A stretch of 35,794 nt of DNA from an uncultured Slackia sp. (GCF_959608125.1 NZ_CAUHPG010000023.1:1-35794); one strand, 5' to 3'. Shown: positions 22,315-30,409, counted from the stretch's first letter. Program-made: numbers and translations. The notes: generated from the sequence alone by a model not told the origin.

Positions 22315-22341
22315 GTCTTGCACGCCGATGACGTGCAAGAC
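22315..22341 (+). other. Leader hairpin before the flavoprotein gene
   Basis: A perfect 10-bp inverted repeat (GTCTTGCACG, 22315-22324, with 22332-22341) and a 7-nt loop. It ends 22 nt before the start codon and has no T run. It could be a second protein-binding site or an mRNA structure that limits access to the ribosome-binding site. Confidence 0.5.
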
Positions 22342-22363
22342 AAGAGGACAACGAGGAGGGGAT

Positions 22364-24124
22364 ATGGAAGAGCAGACCACTCATGCGACGAGTCGCCGTA
22401 ATTTCTTGAAGGCGGCAAGCCTCGGCATGATCGCGGCCGCCGCATCGGCGGGGGCTTTCAATGCGGCGAACCCGCGCGTCGCCATGGCTAGCGATGCATT
22501 GCCTGCCACCGAGAAGGGCGTTACCGACTTCAGCCAGACGGCCGGCATGTACGAGGATGTATTCCAGGTGCCGATGCGTTCCATTCCGGTTCGCGACGTG
22601 CAGACCGACCTTGACCGCCAGGGCAACGTGGCGTTCGAGATGCGCGATTTCGACGAATCCGAGATCACGCGCACCGAAGACACCGACGTACTCGTGGCCG
22701 GTGCCGGCATCACGGGCATCGTCGCCGCCGTTTCTGCGTCGGACGACGGAAAGACCGCGGTTCTGTGCCTTGAGAAGATGAGCGAAGGCCGCGGAATCTT
22801 CGAGGGCATGGGCGTTGTGGGCGGCAAGAAGATGGCTGAGGCGGGCAACAATGTCGACAAGGCCGAAGCCATGGACGCCATGCGCAATGCGGCGTATTAT
22901 CGCGTTCCCGTCGACCCCATCAAACTGTGGGGCGATCGTTCGGGCGAAGCGGCCGACTGGCTGCAGGATAAGTTCGACGAAGGCGACGCCAAGATCGAAA
23001 CGTATTACAAAGAAGGCAAGCCCAATTCGCACTTCTTCCCGAGCGTTCAGACCGAAATCGCATTCCGTTGCGACCAGTGGTCCGAGCAGACCACCAAAAA
23101 CGCCGGCGGAGCGGGCATCTTCATCGTGAAAGACCTTGCCAACACGTTCTCGAAGCGTTCCAACGCCACGCTTCGCTACCGTAACGCCGTGGTCAAGCTC
23201 GAGCGCAACGACGAGGGCCGCGTCACGGGCGCCATCTGCAAAGACTCCGACGGCTACTATCGCGTGAATGCCAAGAAGGGCGTCATTTTGGCTACGGGCG
23301 GCTTCGATGCGAACCCTCAGATGCTCAAGGCCTGGTGCCGTCCTGAAGACATGGTGAACTATGGCTCTTGGTGCCCTGCCTATGGCACGACGGGCGACGG
23401 CCAGCTCATGGGCCTCGCCGTCGGCGGTCAGATGGACCCGCTGCCTGCATGCGTCATGAACTTCGATATGGGCAACGACGACGCGTTTTATTCCAGTAGC
23501 ACGGGCATGCGCCCCTTCCTCGGCGGCATCCTCATCAATGAGAAGGGCGTGCGCTTCGCAAGCGAGAGCATGCCTTTCCAGGCGCGTTCCAATGCCATTT
23601 CCGCCCAGCGTAATTTCGGCGAGAAGACGTGGAAGGTGGCTTCCGATATGCAGTTCGCGGGCGTAAGCGATGCCGACAAGGAGAAGGCCTTCGCGAAATT
23701 CGAAGAGATCAAGGGCAAAGGCTGGGCGTTCGAGGCCGATTCCATCGAGGGCCTTGCCGAGCAGATGGGCTGCGACGGCGCGACGTTGCGCGAGAGCATC
23801 GAGCGCTTCAACGGCTTCGTGGACGCGAAGAAGGACGACGACTTCAATCGTCCGATGGAAGGCGTTTCGAAGGTCGAAGGCGAGAAGTATTACGCCATCG
23901 CCCACCAGTCGTCTATTTTGGCGACGTGCTCGGGCCTGGTCGTCGACTATTCCTGCCATGTTCTCGACTACGACAACGAGGTCATTCCCGGCCTGTACGC
24001 GGCAGGCGGCGCATCGGGCGGATTTTTCTCGGGAAATTACCCGCGTCACATCTTCGGTCCCTCCATCGGCCGTTGCGTGACGTTCGGATACGTGTCCGGC
24101 CAGAACGCCGCAGAGGAGGTATAG
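22364..24124 (+). CDS. Tat-exported FAD-dependent reductase (flavocytochrome c/KstD-like)
   Basis: A 586-residue flavoprotein. A Tat signal (S-R-R-N-F-L-K-A-A, residues 10-18) precedes a linker and an FAD-binding Rossmann motif V-A-G-A-G-I-T-G at 111-118. The body has family segments G-T-T-G-D-G-Q-L-M-G-L and G-I-L-I-N-E-K-G-V-R-F. The C-terminal FAD segment is P-G-L-Y-A-A-G-G-A-S-G-G followed by N-Y-P-R-H-I-F-G-P-S-I-G-R. The latter resembles ketosteroid-dehydrogenase-type enzymes rather than the N-R-x-G-G-N signature of fumarate reductases, so fumarate is an unlikely substrate. Electrons should come from the tetraheme lipoprotein encoded next. E. lenta Cgr2 is a relative of the same broad class. 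The ATG at 22364 follows GAGGAGGGG. Confidence 0.88.
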   Translation: MEEQTTHATSRRNFLKAASLGMIAAAASAGAFNAANPRVAMASDALPATEKGVTDFSQTAGMYEDVFQVPMRSIPVRDVQTDLDRQGNVAFEMRDFDESEITRTEDTDVLVAGAGITGIVAAVSASDDGKTAVLCLEKMSEGRGIFEGMGVVGGKKMAEAGNNVDKAEAMDAMRNAAYYRVPVDPIKLWGDRSGEAADWLQDKFDEGDAKIETYYKEGKPNSHFFPSVQTEIAFRCDQWSEQTTKNAGGAGIFIVKDLANTFSKRSNATLRYRNAVVKLERNDEGRVTGAICKDSDGYYRVNAKKGVILATGGFDANPQMLKAWCRPEDMVNYGSWCPAYGTTGDGQLMGLAVGGQMDPLPACVMNFDMGNDDAFYSSSTGMRPFLGGILINEKGVRFASESMPFQARSNAISAQRNFGEKTWKVASDMQFAGVSDADKEKAFAKFEEIKGKGWAFEADSIEGLAEQMGCDGATLRESIERFNGFVDAKKDDDFNRPMEGVSKVEGEKYYAIAHQSSILATCSGLVVDYSCHVLDYDNEVIPGLYAAGGASGGFFSGNYPRHIFGPSIGRCVTFGYVSGQNAAEEV

Positions 24125-24127
24125 AAA

Positions 24128-24655
24128 ATGAAGAATCCTAATCGTTTGAAGTCCCTTCTCGCCATCGTGGCGAGCGTGGCCGTGCTGTCGTTCGTCGTGG
24201 CGGGATGCTCTCCGAGCGGCGGCGCCGAATCGTCCGCTTCGTCATCCGACCTGGAGAAACAGTTCCCTCAGCATACCGCCAGCGTCGAGGCGGGCGAGGG
24301 CGAAGCGGGCTTTCATGCTCAGTTGGGCCAGGATTGCGCGAGCTGTCATACGGGCGATCTGAGTGCTGAAGTGGCGACTCTTGCCGGCGCCGAATCCGGC
24401 GAAGAGCCCGCGCTTTCTTCCGCGTACTACATGGATAGTCAGACCTGCTTGGATTGCCACGGTGGTACGTGGGAAGAGCTCGCCAAGCTGACGGACGATT
24501 TGGGCGATTACAACCCGCATGACTCCCTTCACGGCACGATCGAGAATTGCAACGAGTGCCATAAGGGCCATGCTGCCCAGGTCGATCTTTGCAGTGAATG
24601 TCACGACAACGGAGGCCAGACGATGAAGGGCCTGGTCAACGGACCTGTCAACTAA
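24128..24655 (+). CDS. Tetraheme cytochrome c lipoprotein
   Basis: A 175-residue lipoprotein. The signal peptide ends in a lipobox V-A-G-C with Cys27 lipidated. Four CxxCH heme-binding motifs follow at residues 70-74, 107-111, 141-145 and 155-159, with spare histidines (131, 135, 148) available as distal ligands. It begins 3 nt after the flavoprotein stop, behind GAGGAGGT, so the two are co-expressed. It is expected to carry electrons from the membrane quinol pool to the flavoprotein on the outer face of the membrane. In Shewanella flavocytochrome c the same two modules are fused; here they are separate genes, as in Eggerthella cgr1/cgr2, though in the reverse order. Confidence 0.92.
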   Translation: MKNPNRLKSLLAIVASVAVLSFVVAGCSPSGGAESSASSSDLEKQFPQHTASVEAGEGEAGFHAQLGQDCASCHTGDLSAEVATLAGAESGEEPALSSAYYMDSQTCLDCHGGTWEELAKLTDDLGDYNPHDSLHGTIENCNECHKGHAAQVDLCSECHDNGGQTMKGLVNGPVN

Positions 24656-24705
24656 CAACAATGCCGATATGCGACTCGTCCCCTCCCTTTGAGTCGCTGA
24701 GCGAG

Positions 24706-24735
24706 AGGCCGGACGGTTTATCCGTCCGGCCTTTT
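24706..24735 (+). terminator. Terminator of the reductase operon
   Basis: A perfect 11-bp stem (24706-24716 with 24722-24732), a TTTAT loop and a TTTT tail. A 7-bp hairpin (24671-24677 with 24691-24697) precedes it. The gap 24656-24953 otherwise holds only the luxR promoter. Confidence 0.9.
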
Positions 24736-24922
24736 CGGGTCGTGGGACGAATGGAATGCCGTTGTCACGGGTCGGGCTTTTTGCCTGACGATATGCTTCG
24801 GCGTCGATGCCGCGGCTTCTTGCGTTGCGAGTCGGGGATGACATGCCGCCGAACGACGCTGTCGGCGCTTTCAGGAGCCGAAAGGCTGATTTCGCCTCGC
24901 TCCTATACGGGAGTGCGCTTTA

Positions 24923-24928
24923 TATAAT
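24923..24928 (+). promoter_or_regulatory. -10 box of the luxR-type gene
   Basis: A perfect TATAAT lies 25 bp before the start codon, but the -35 position (CTCCTA) is poor. The predicted leader is short, under 20 nt, with GGAGGGGG as ribosome-binding site. No GGGTGA-type half-site was seen here. Confidence 0.6.
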
Positions 24929-24953
24929 AGAGGCGAAACAGGAGGGGGACATA

Positions 24954-26411
24954 ATGGCCGACATGCTTTCTCGCGTCGAGACGGGACGCGTTTTCGGGGA
25001 TGCCGACGCCGATGCCGACGGCGCAGAGGCATCGCCTGCGCTGCATCCGCTTCGTTTTCTCGGCATGGGCCTGCTTATTGCCTGGCTATGCTGTACGCAT
25101 GTGCCCGATATTTTCTGCGGAGAATCGGCTGTTGTTCGTCGCGTCATGGATGCGGGCATGCGTTATGGAGACATAGGCACGTTTCTTGTGCTTGCTCTTC
25201 TGGCGCCGCGAATCGGCGCGCTTGGGTCGCGTTTGAAGCTGTCGGGTGTTTTGGTGGCCTTGTCGTGCGTGGGCACGGTCGCTATCGGCATTGGATTGGC
25301 GCAAACTGACATGTTCGGAATCTTGACCCTGGTTTCCATCATAACGGCCATTGGCGGTGCTGTTCTGTTCTGCCTTTGGGCCGAAGTGTACGCCCAGATG
25401 CATCCGAGCCAAATGGTCGTTTACGGTGCGGGATCGTGCGTCGCCGCGTTCCTCGTCTACGCTCTCATATCAACCATGATTCACCTTTATGGAGTGATTT
25501 TCACGGCCTTGTTGCCGCTCGGTTCGTTTGCGTGTGTGGTTGCAAGCTTCAAGCTTGTTCCTCGGGAGCCGGCCCGTCGCACGGAGGCGCGCTATGCCAT
25601 TCCGTGGAAGATCGTTGTTATCATGACCGTTGCGGGATTTGCGTCGGGTGTTGCCGGGGCGATGCTGCTTTCCGTCGAATCACAAGGGGCGGTCCACAGG
25701 ATTTTAGCGACGATGGTGGTGGGCGGCATTATTCTTGCTTTGGCCTTGCTTCGTTCCCGTGCATTCGACCTGCGTCTTCTTGCGCATGTATGCGTGCCGT
25801 TGTCGGTTGCTGCCTTCCTGCTGCTTCCTGCCGCATGGTCGAGCGTCGGTGTCGCCGTTTCGTTTCTTATTAAGCTGGCGTATGTATGGTTTACGGTGTT
25901 CGCGCTTATGCTGCTTGCCAACCTCTGCTTTCGTTACGAAATTCCGACGCTACGCCCCTTTGCCGTCGCGCGGGCATGTAGCGAAGCGGCGATTTTCGCA
26001 GGAATAACGCTGCGGAGGTTTTTACAGGATATCGGGTTCACGCAAAGTCCGACCTTATTGGCCGTTTGCACGTTTGTCGGATTGCTGGGTATTTTCGTTT
26101 GCGTGCTTCTGTGGCGAAGCGAGAGGGCCGTCAATGCCGACTGGGGTGCGGCCGGCATAGAAATCGAAAGCGGCGAGCGCATCGTCAGCCCCCGCGAGCG
26201 CCTAATCGTGCGCTGCGAGCAGCTTGCCCAAGAATATGGACTCACGCCGCGCGAGACCGAAGTGCTCGCCCTGATCGCGCAGCGTAAAACCCGGGCCGAA
26301 ATGGAGCAAGAGCTGTTCTTGTCGCAGAACACGGTGAAGACCCATGTGCGCCATGTGTACGCGAAGCTCGGCGTCCACTCGAAGGCCGATGTCTACGAAC
26401 TGGTCGAGTGA
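24954..26411 (+). CDS. Membrane-bound LuxR-type regulator (12-TM sensor plus HTH)
   Basis: A 485-residue protein. Residues about 35-395 contain about twelve hydrophobic segments arranged like a major-facilitator protein. The last 60 residues are a LuxR helix-turn-helix: L-T-P-R-E-T-E-V-L-A-L-I-A, then L-S-Q-N-T-V-K-T-H-V-R-H-V-Y-A-K-L. There is no receiver domain and no conserved phosphorylation site visible. Regulators of this design are abundant in Eggerthellaceae and often sit beside respiratory flavoprotein reductases. By inference it senses the reductase substrate through the membrane domain and activates the operon at 22364. The ATG at 24954 follows GGAGGGGG; an open reading from 24807 includes the promoter. 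Confidence 0.9.
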   Translation: MADMLSRVETGRVFGDADADADGAEASPALHPLRFLGMGLLIAWLCCTHVPDIFCGESAVVRRVMDAGMRYGDIGTFLVLALLAPRIGALGSRLKLSGVLVALSCVGTVAIGIGLAQTDMFGILTLVSIITAIGGAVLFCLWAEVYAQMHPSQMVVYGAGSCVAAFLVYALISTMIHLYGVIFTALLPLGSFACVVASFKLVPREPARRTEARYAIPWKIVVIMTVAGFASGVAGAMLLSVESQGAVHRILATMVVGGIILALALLRSRAFDLRLLAHVCVPLSVAAFLLLPAAWSSVGVAVSFLIKLAYVWFTVFALMLLANLCFRYEIPTLRPFAVARACSEAAIFAGITLRRFLQDIGFTQSPTLLAVCTFVGLLGIFVCVLLWRSERAVNADWGAAGIEIESGERIVSPRERLIVRCEQLAQEYGLTPRETEVLALIAQRKTRAEMEQELFLSQNTVKTHVRHVYAKLGVHSKADVYELVE

Positions 26412-26441
26412 TGCGTTTCTTCAGCGGAGGCGTGCTTATAG

Positions 26442-26489
26442 AAAGGGCGGCCTTCAGTTCGTTGTCTGTGAACTGCGGGGCCGCCCTTT
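26442..26489. terminator. Bidirectional two-tier terminator
   Basis: An outer 11-bp stem (26442-26452 with 26479-26489) encloses an inner 6-bp stem (26455-26460 with 26470-26475). It lies between the convergent luxR-type and thiC genes. Confidence 0.85.
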
Positions 26490-26501
26490 ATCGTTTCGAA
26501 A

Positions 26502-27803
26502 TTACAGCAGGCTTACGTTTTCGCCGTTCATGGCGCGGTTCATCGTACGGACCGAGCACATAGCGCCGCACATGGTGCAGGTGCTGGGGTCGGCGGGCTT
26601 GGTGGACGCCACGTAGGCCTCGGCCTTTTCGCGATCGATCGCCTCGTCGAACATGGCGGGCCAGTCGAGACGCTGACGCGCCGCAGCCATGCGGTCGTCC
26701 CAGTCGCGCGCGCCGGGAATGCCCTTGGCGATGTCGGCGGCATGTGCGGCGATGCGGCTGGCGATCACGCCTTCCTTCACGTCTTCGACGCTCGGTAGGC
26801 GCAGGTGTTCGGCGGGTGTGACGTAGCACAGGAAGTCGGCTCCGTTCGCGGCAGCGATCGCCCCGCCGATGGCGGAGGTTATGTGGTCGTAGCCGGGGGC
26901 GATGTCGGTCACCAGAGGCCCGAGCACATAGAAAGGCGCGTTGTGGCATAGGCGTTTTTCAATCTGCATGTTGGCGGCGATCTCGTTCATCGCCATGTGG
27001 CCGGGGCCTTCGATCATCACCTGCACGTCGCGCTCCCATGCGCGTGTCGTCAGCAGGCCCAGTTCGATAAGCTCGCCGACCTGGCCCGCGTCGGTGGCGT
27101 CGGCAAGGCAGCCCGGGCGCAGCGCGTCGCCGAGAGAGATGGTGACGTCGTATTCGCGCAGGATGTCGAGCAGCTCGTCGTAGTGCTCGAAGAACGGGTT
27201 CTCATTGCCGGTCATTTCCATCCAGGCATAGATCAGGCTGCCGCCGCGGCTGACGATGTTCATCTTGCGGCCGCTGCGCTTGAAACTGTCGATGGCCTTG
27301 CGGTTGAGGCCTGCATGGATGGTGACGAAGTCGACGCCCTCTTCGGCATGGGCGCGCACCACTTCCATGAAGTCTTCGGCGGTGATGTGTGCGAGGTCTT
27401 TTTCCAGATATCCTACGGCGTCGTACATGGGAACGGTGCCGATCATCGCGGGGGACTTCTCGACGAGCGCGCGGCGGAAGTCGTGCGTCTTGCCGTAGTT
27501 GGACAGGTCCATGATGGCTTCGGCGCCGAACTTGAGCGCCATGTCGACCTTCTTCATTTCGCAGTCGTAATCGCGCATGTCGCCTGAGATGCCCAGGTTG
27601 ACGTTGATCTTGGTACGCAGGCCTTCGCCTACGCCGCTCGCATGCAGGTTGCGATGATTGCGGTTCGCGGGGATGGCCACGGTTCCTGCGGCCACGCGTG
27701 CGCGCAGGACCTCGACGTCGATGCCCTCGTCTTCCGCGACGGTTTTCATCTCGGGCGTGACGATGCCGGCCTTTGCGGCCTCCATTTGAGTCGAATAGGT
27801 CAT
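26502..27803 (-). CDS. thiC: Phosphomethylpyrimidine synthase
   Basis: A 433-residue radical-SAM enzyme that rearranges aminoimidazole ribotide to hydroxymethylpyrimidine phosphate in thiamine synthesis. It is the short form, lacking the long N-terminal extension of the enterobacterial enzyme. Clear family stretches are N-V-N-L-G-I-S-G-D, M-D-L-S-N-Y-G-K-T, S-L-G-D-A-L-R-P-G-C, and M-I-E-G-P-G-H-M-A-M-N. The C-terminal iron-sulfur motif has Cys409, Cys412 and Cys416 (CX2CX3C). The ATG at 27803 follows GGAGCAAGG. No TPP riboswitch signature was seen upstream. No other thiamine gene is in the window. Confidence 0.96.
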   Translation of the reverse strand: MTYSTQMEAAKAGIVTPEMKTVAEDEGIDVEVLRARVAAGTVAIPANRNHRNLHASGVGEGLRTKINVNLGISGDMRDYDCEMKKVDMALKFGAEAIMDLSNYGKTHDFRRALVEKSPAMIGTVPMYDAVGYLEKDLAHITAEDFMEVVRAHAEEGVDFVTIHAGLNRKAIDSFKRSGRKMNIVSRGGSLIYAWMEMTGNENPFFEHYDELLDILREYDVTISLGDALRPGCLADATDAGQVGELIELGLLTTRAWERDVQVMIEGPGHMAMNEIAANMQIEKRLCHNAPFYVLGPLVTDIAPGYDHITSAIGGAIAAANGADFLCYVTPAEHLRLPSVEDVKEGVIASRIAAHAADIAKGIPGARDWDDRMAAARQRLDWPAMFDEAIDREKAEAYVASTKPADPSTCTMCGAMCSVRTMNRAMNGENVSLL

Positions 27804-28162
27804 GCCTTGCTCCTATCGTAGGGCGCCGATGCGCCGTGGGTGCGAATAATCGCCAAGTATAGCGGTGCGATTTGGCGCCGTTGCGAATCCGCGCTTTTTA
27901 TCGGTCAAAAACCGAAAGAGCGTATGGCGGCATGTCGTCGGGCGATCGCTTTGTTGCTTGGAGCGACGGGTTCTGTATCGTCGCGGCCGGCTGCTCTTCC
28001 CGCAATGGCATGGAGCCGCCCGGCGGCGTGGTAAAAGAGCCGTTTGAACTGGGACGATGTTGCGCTGCGGCAGTGCTTGTCTTTGCGTTACACTGACAAC
28101 CATGACGCAAGAGCGTATCTGTGCCACGTAGGGGAAATCCCAGAAAGGGACGGTGGTTTATC
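27804..28162. other. Divergent intergenic region between thiC and the EF-G-like gene
   Basis: A 359-bp gap. On the minus strand TATACT (27856-27861) is the best -10 for thiC, with no good -35. On the plus strand TACACT (28089-28094) is a weak -10 for the GTPase gene. A short inverted repeat GGCGC/GCGCC lies at about 27824-27837 in the thiC leader. Small open frames here have atypical composition and no ribosome-binding sites, so no gene is called. Confidence 0.4.
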
Positions 28163-30232
28163 ATGGCAGCTCCCGAGACTTTGCATGTCCGCAACATCGT
28201 GTTGGTCGGACAGGATGGTGCGGGCAAGACGTCATTGGCTGAGGCGATGCTCTACATTTCCGGCCAGACTCCGCGCATGGGCACCACGCATGATGGAAAA
28301 TCGTTCATGGACTACGATGCCGAAGAAATCAAGCGCAAATTCACGATGAGCACTTCGATCGCTCCTATCCCTTATAAAGACTACAAAATCAATTTGCTCG
28401 ACACGTCGGGCCACCCTGATTTCATCGGCGACACGCTTGCTACCATGCAGGCCGCCGAAATGGCCATGTTCGTCATCGACGCTGTGGCGGGCCCGCAGGT
28501 CATGACCGACAAGCTGTGGCGCGAAGCCGAAGGCATGCGTCTGTCGCGATCGGTCTTCATCAACCATATCGACCGTGAAAACGCCAATTTCGACGTGATC
28601 ATGGCGGCGTTGCACGCGCGTTTCGGCAGCCGCTTGGGCGCCGTCACCATTCCTATCGGCGTCGACAAAGATTTCAAGGGCGTTATCGACGTGCTCCGCA
28701 TGAAGGCTCGCTACTTCGAAGGCGATGCCGAGCGTATCGAGGAAATCCCTGCCGAGTACGCTGCGGCGGCGGAAGCGGCGCGCGAGAAGCTGTGCGACCT
28801 TGTGGCCGAGGCCGACGAAGACCTCATGATGAAATATCTCGATGGCGACGAGCAGCTCACCCAGGAAGAGCTCGAGTCCCTGCTCGACAAGGCCATCGCC
28901 CAGGAGCTGTTCATTCCCGTGTTCGTCGGTTCCACTATCATCAAGCAGGGCATCCAGGGCTTGATGGAAGATATCTGCACCTACTTCCCGCACCCGACGG
29001 CCCACGGTGCGTTCCGCCTGGCCGACGGCGGCGAGATTCGCGTGACCAAGGGCGATCAGCAGGCCGCAGGCTTCGTGTTCAAGACGCTGTCCGACCCCTA
29101 TGTGGGCCGCCTGAGCTTCATCAAGGTGTTCTCCGGCACGTTCGCGCCGGGCGTCGAGCTGGTCAACGCCCGCACGCGCAAGAAGGAGCGCCTGGGCCAT
29201 GTGTGCATCATGAAGGGCAAGGAGACCATCGATGTGAAGGGCGCCATGGCGGGCGATATCATCGTGGTTCCCAAGCTCGCCGACACGCGTACGGGCGACA
29301 CGCTTTCGCATACGGGCGATATCGCCATCGACCCCTTGCCGCTGCCCGTTCCGCAATACCCCGTGGCTATTGAGGCTGCTAACAAGAAAGAAGAAGACAA
29401 GCTGGGCACGTTCCTCGCCCGCGTGGCCGAAAACGACCCCACGGTTAAGATCGAGCGTCGCGAGGAAACTCATCAGACGGTGATTACCGCCATGGGCGAG
29501 GCCCAGGTCGAAACCATCCTGCATCGCCTGCAGGACCAGGCGGGCGTCGAAGCCGTGCTGGTTCCCGTGCGCATTCCGTATCGCGAGACCATCCGCGCGA
29601 CCGCCGAGGCCCAGGGTCGTCATAAGAAGCAGACGGGCGGCGCCGGCCAGTTCGGCGATTGTTGGCTGCGTCTCGAGCCCAATCCCGGCGCTGGATATGA
29701 ATTCGTCGATGCCATCAAGGGCGGCGTCATTCCAGGCGGCTTGATTCCTGCGGTCGACAAGGGCGTGCAGGAAGCCATGACGGAGGGCTTCCTGGCCGGA
29801 TACCCCATGGTCGACATCAAATGCACCGTCTACGACGGCTCGTATCATTCGGTCGACTCCAACGAGATGGCGTTCAAGACCGCTGCACGTATCGGCTTCC
29901 GTGCCGCATGCGAGCAGGCCAAGCCCGTGCTGCTCGAGCCTATGGCCGATATGAGCATCGCGGTGGGCGAGGAGTACGCAGGCGCCGTGATGGGCGACAT
30001 CTCCACGCGTCGCGGCCGCATCATCGGCACCGATTCCAACGACGCGGGCGAGACCATCATTTTGGTGCGCGTGCCGTATGCCGAGGTGGTTACTTATACC
30101 AAGGACTTGCGCTCCATTTCGCGTGGCAGCGGCAGCTACTCCATCGAGCTCAATGGCTACGAGCAGGCTCCGCATGACGTGCAGGAACGCTTGGTCAAGG
30201 CCTATCAGGAGAAGCGCGCTGCAGGTAACTGA
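28163..30232 (+). CDS. Elongation factor G-like GTPase (EF-G2 type)
   Basis: A 689-residue translational GTPase with EF-G domain order. The G1 loop G-Q-D-G-A-G-K-T (16-23), G3 D-T-S-G-H (80-84) and G4 N-H-I-D (134-137) all deviate from canonical EF-G (AHxDxGKT, DTPGH, NKxD). The domain IV start Q-T-G-G-A-G-Q-F is conserved, and the C-terminal domain has R-R-G-R-I-I-G. These variants characterise the second EF-G-like protein of actinobacteria and some other phyla, whose role in translation is unsettled; it is not the main translocase. The ATG at 28163 has GGACGGTGG upstream. It is monocistronic, and strong third-position G/C suggests good expression. Confidence 0.9.
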   Translation: MAAPETLHVRNIVLVGQDGAGKTSLAEAMLYISGQTPRMGTTHDGKSFMDYDAEEIKRKFTMSTSIAPIPYKDYKINLLDTSGHPDFIGDTLATMQAAEMAMFVIDAVAGPQVMTDKLWREAEGMRLSRSVFINHIDRENANFDVIMAALHARFGSRLGAVTIPIGVDKDFKGVIDVLRMKARYFEGDAERIEEIPAEYAAAAEAAREKLCDLVAEADEDLMMKYLDGDEQLTQEELESLLDKAIAQELFIPVFVGSTIIKQGIQGLMEDICTYFPHPTAHGAFRLADGGEIRVTKGDQQAAGFVFKTLSDPYVGRLSFIKVFSGTFAPGVELVNARTRKKERLGHVCIMKGKETIDVKGAMAGDIIVVPKLADTRTGDTLSHTGDIAIDPLPLPVPQYPVAIEAANKKEEDKLGTFLARVAENDPTVKIERREETHQTVITAMGEAQVETILHRLQDQAGVEAVLVPVRIPYRETIRATAEAQGRHKKQTGGAGQFGDCWLRLEPNPGAGYEFVDAIKGGVIPGGLIPAVDKGVQEAMTEGFLAGYPMVDIKCTVYDGSYHSVDSNEMAFKTAARIGFRAACEQAKPVLLEPMADMSIAVGEEYAGAVMGDISTRRGRIIGTDSNDAGETIILVRVPYAEVVTYTKDLRSISRGSGSYSIELNGYEQAPHDVQERLVKAYQEKRAAGN

Positions 30233-30322
30233 ATTATCTCGCGGCTAACCGACCATGTGGCGAAACGAGGATGAAGGTCGATACGTCGCTTCGTTTCAAT
30301 CATCGATGCTTTGCGTTTTTTT

Positions 30323-30355
30323 CGAAGGCGCCCGTCGTGGAGACGGGCGCCTTCG
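30323..30355. terminator. Strong hairpin after the EF-G-like gene
   Basis: A perfect 14-bp stem (30323-30336 with 30342-30355) and a 5-nt loop. Unusually, the seven-T run (30315-30322) precedes the hairpin on the plus strand and only TCGTT follows it. The run may instead belong to a weaker upstream stem (about 30258-30299, GAAACGA/TCGTTTC). One or both probably terminate the GTPase gene. Confidence 0.5.
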
Positions 30356-30374
30356 TCGTTGCCGGTTCCTCATG

Positions 30375-30409
30375 GTTACCGTCAGGTAACTAAGGCACAA
30401 TATTGTGCC
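30375..30409 (+). promoter_or_regulatory. Two adjacent palindromes in the promoter of the MBL-fold gene
   Basis: GTTACC-GTCA-GGTAAC (30375-30390) is followed 3 bp later by the perfect 16-bp palindrome GGCACAATATTGTGCC (30394-30409). TTACCG (30376-30381) and CAATAT (30398-30403), 16 bp apart, could be the -35 and -10, each covered by one palindrome. The first palindrome shares its arms and 4-bp spacing with the site at 15514-15528. This looks like double control by dimeric regulators. Confidence 0.55.

Noticed and set aside
22253..24049. 598-codon frame antisense to the FAD reductase
   Set aside because: Third-position G/C keeps this frame open. It has no family resemblance or ribosome-binding site and fully overlaps a recognised Tat flavoprotein.
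27813..28127. 104-codon minus-strand frame between thiC and the EF-G-like gene
   Set aside because: Arg/Pro/Thr-rich product with no ribosome-binding site or domain. It overlaps the thiC leader and promoter.
27804..28162. TPP riboswitch before thiC
   Set aside because: The conserved CUGAGA and ACCUGAU-type segments are absent on the minus strand.
28232..30175. 647-codon frame antisense to the EF-G-like gene
   Set aside because: A shadow of a strongly codon-biased gene. The His/Gly/Asp/Leu-rich product looks unlike a real protein.
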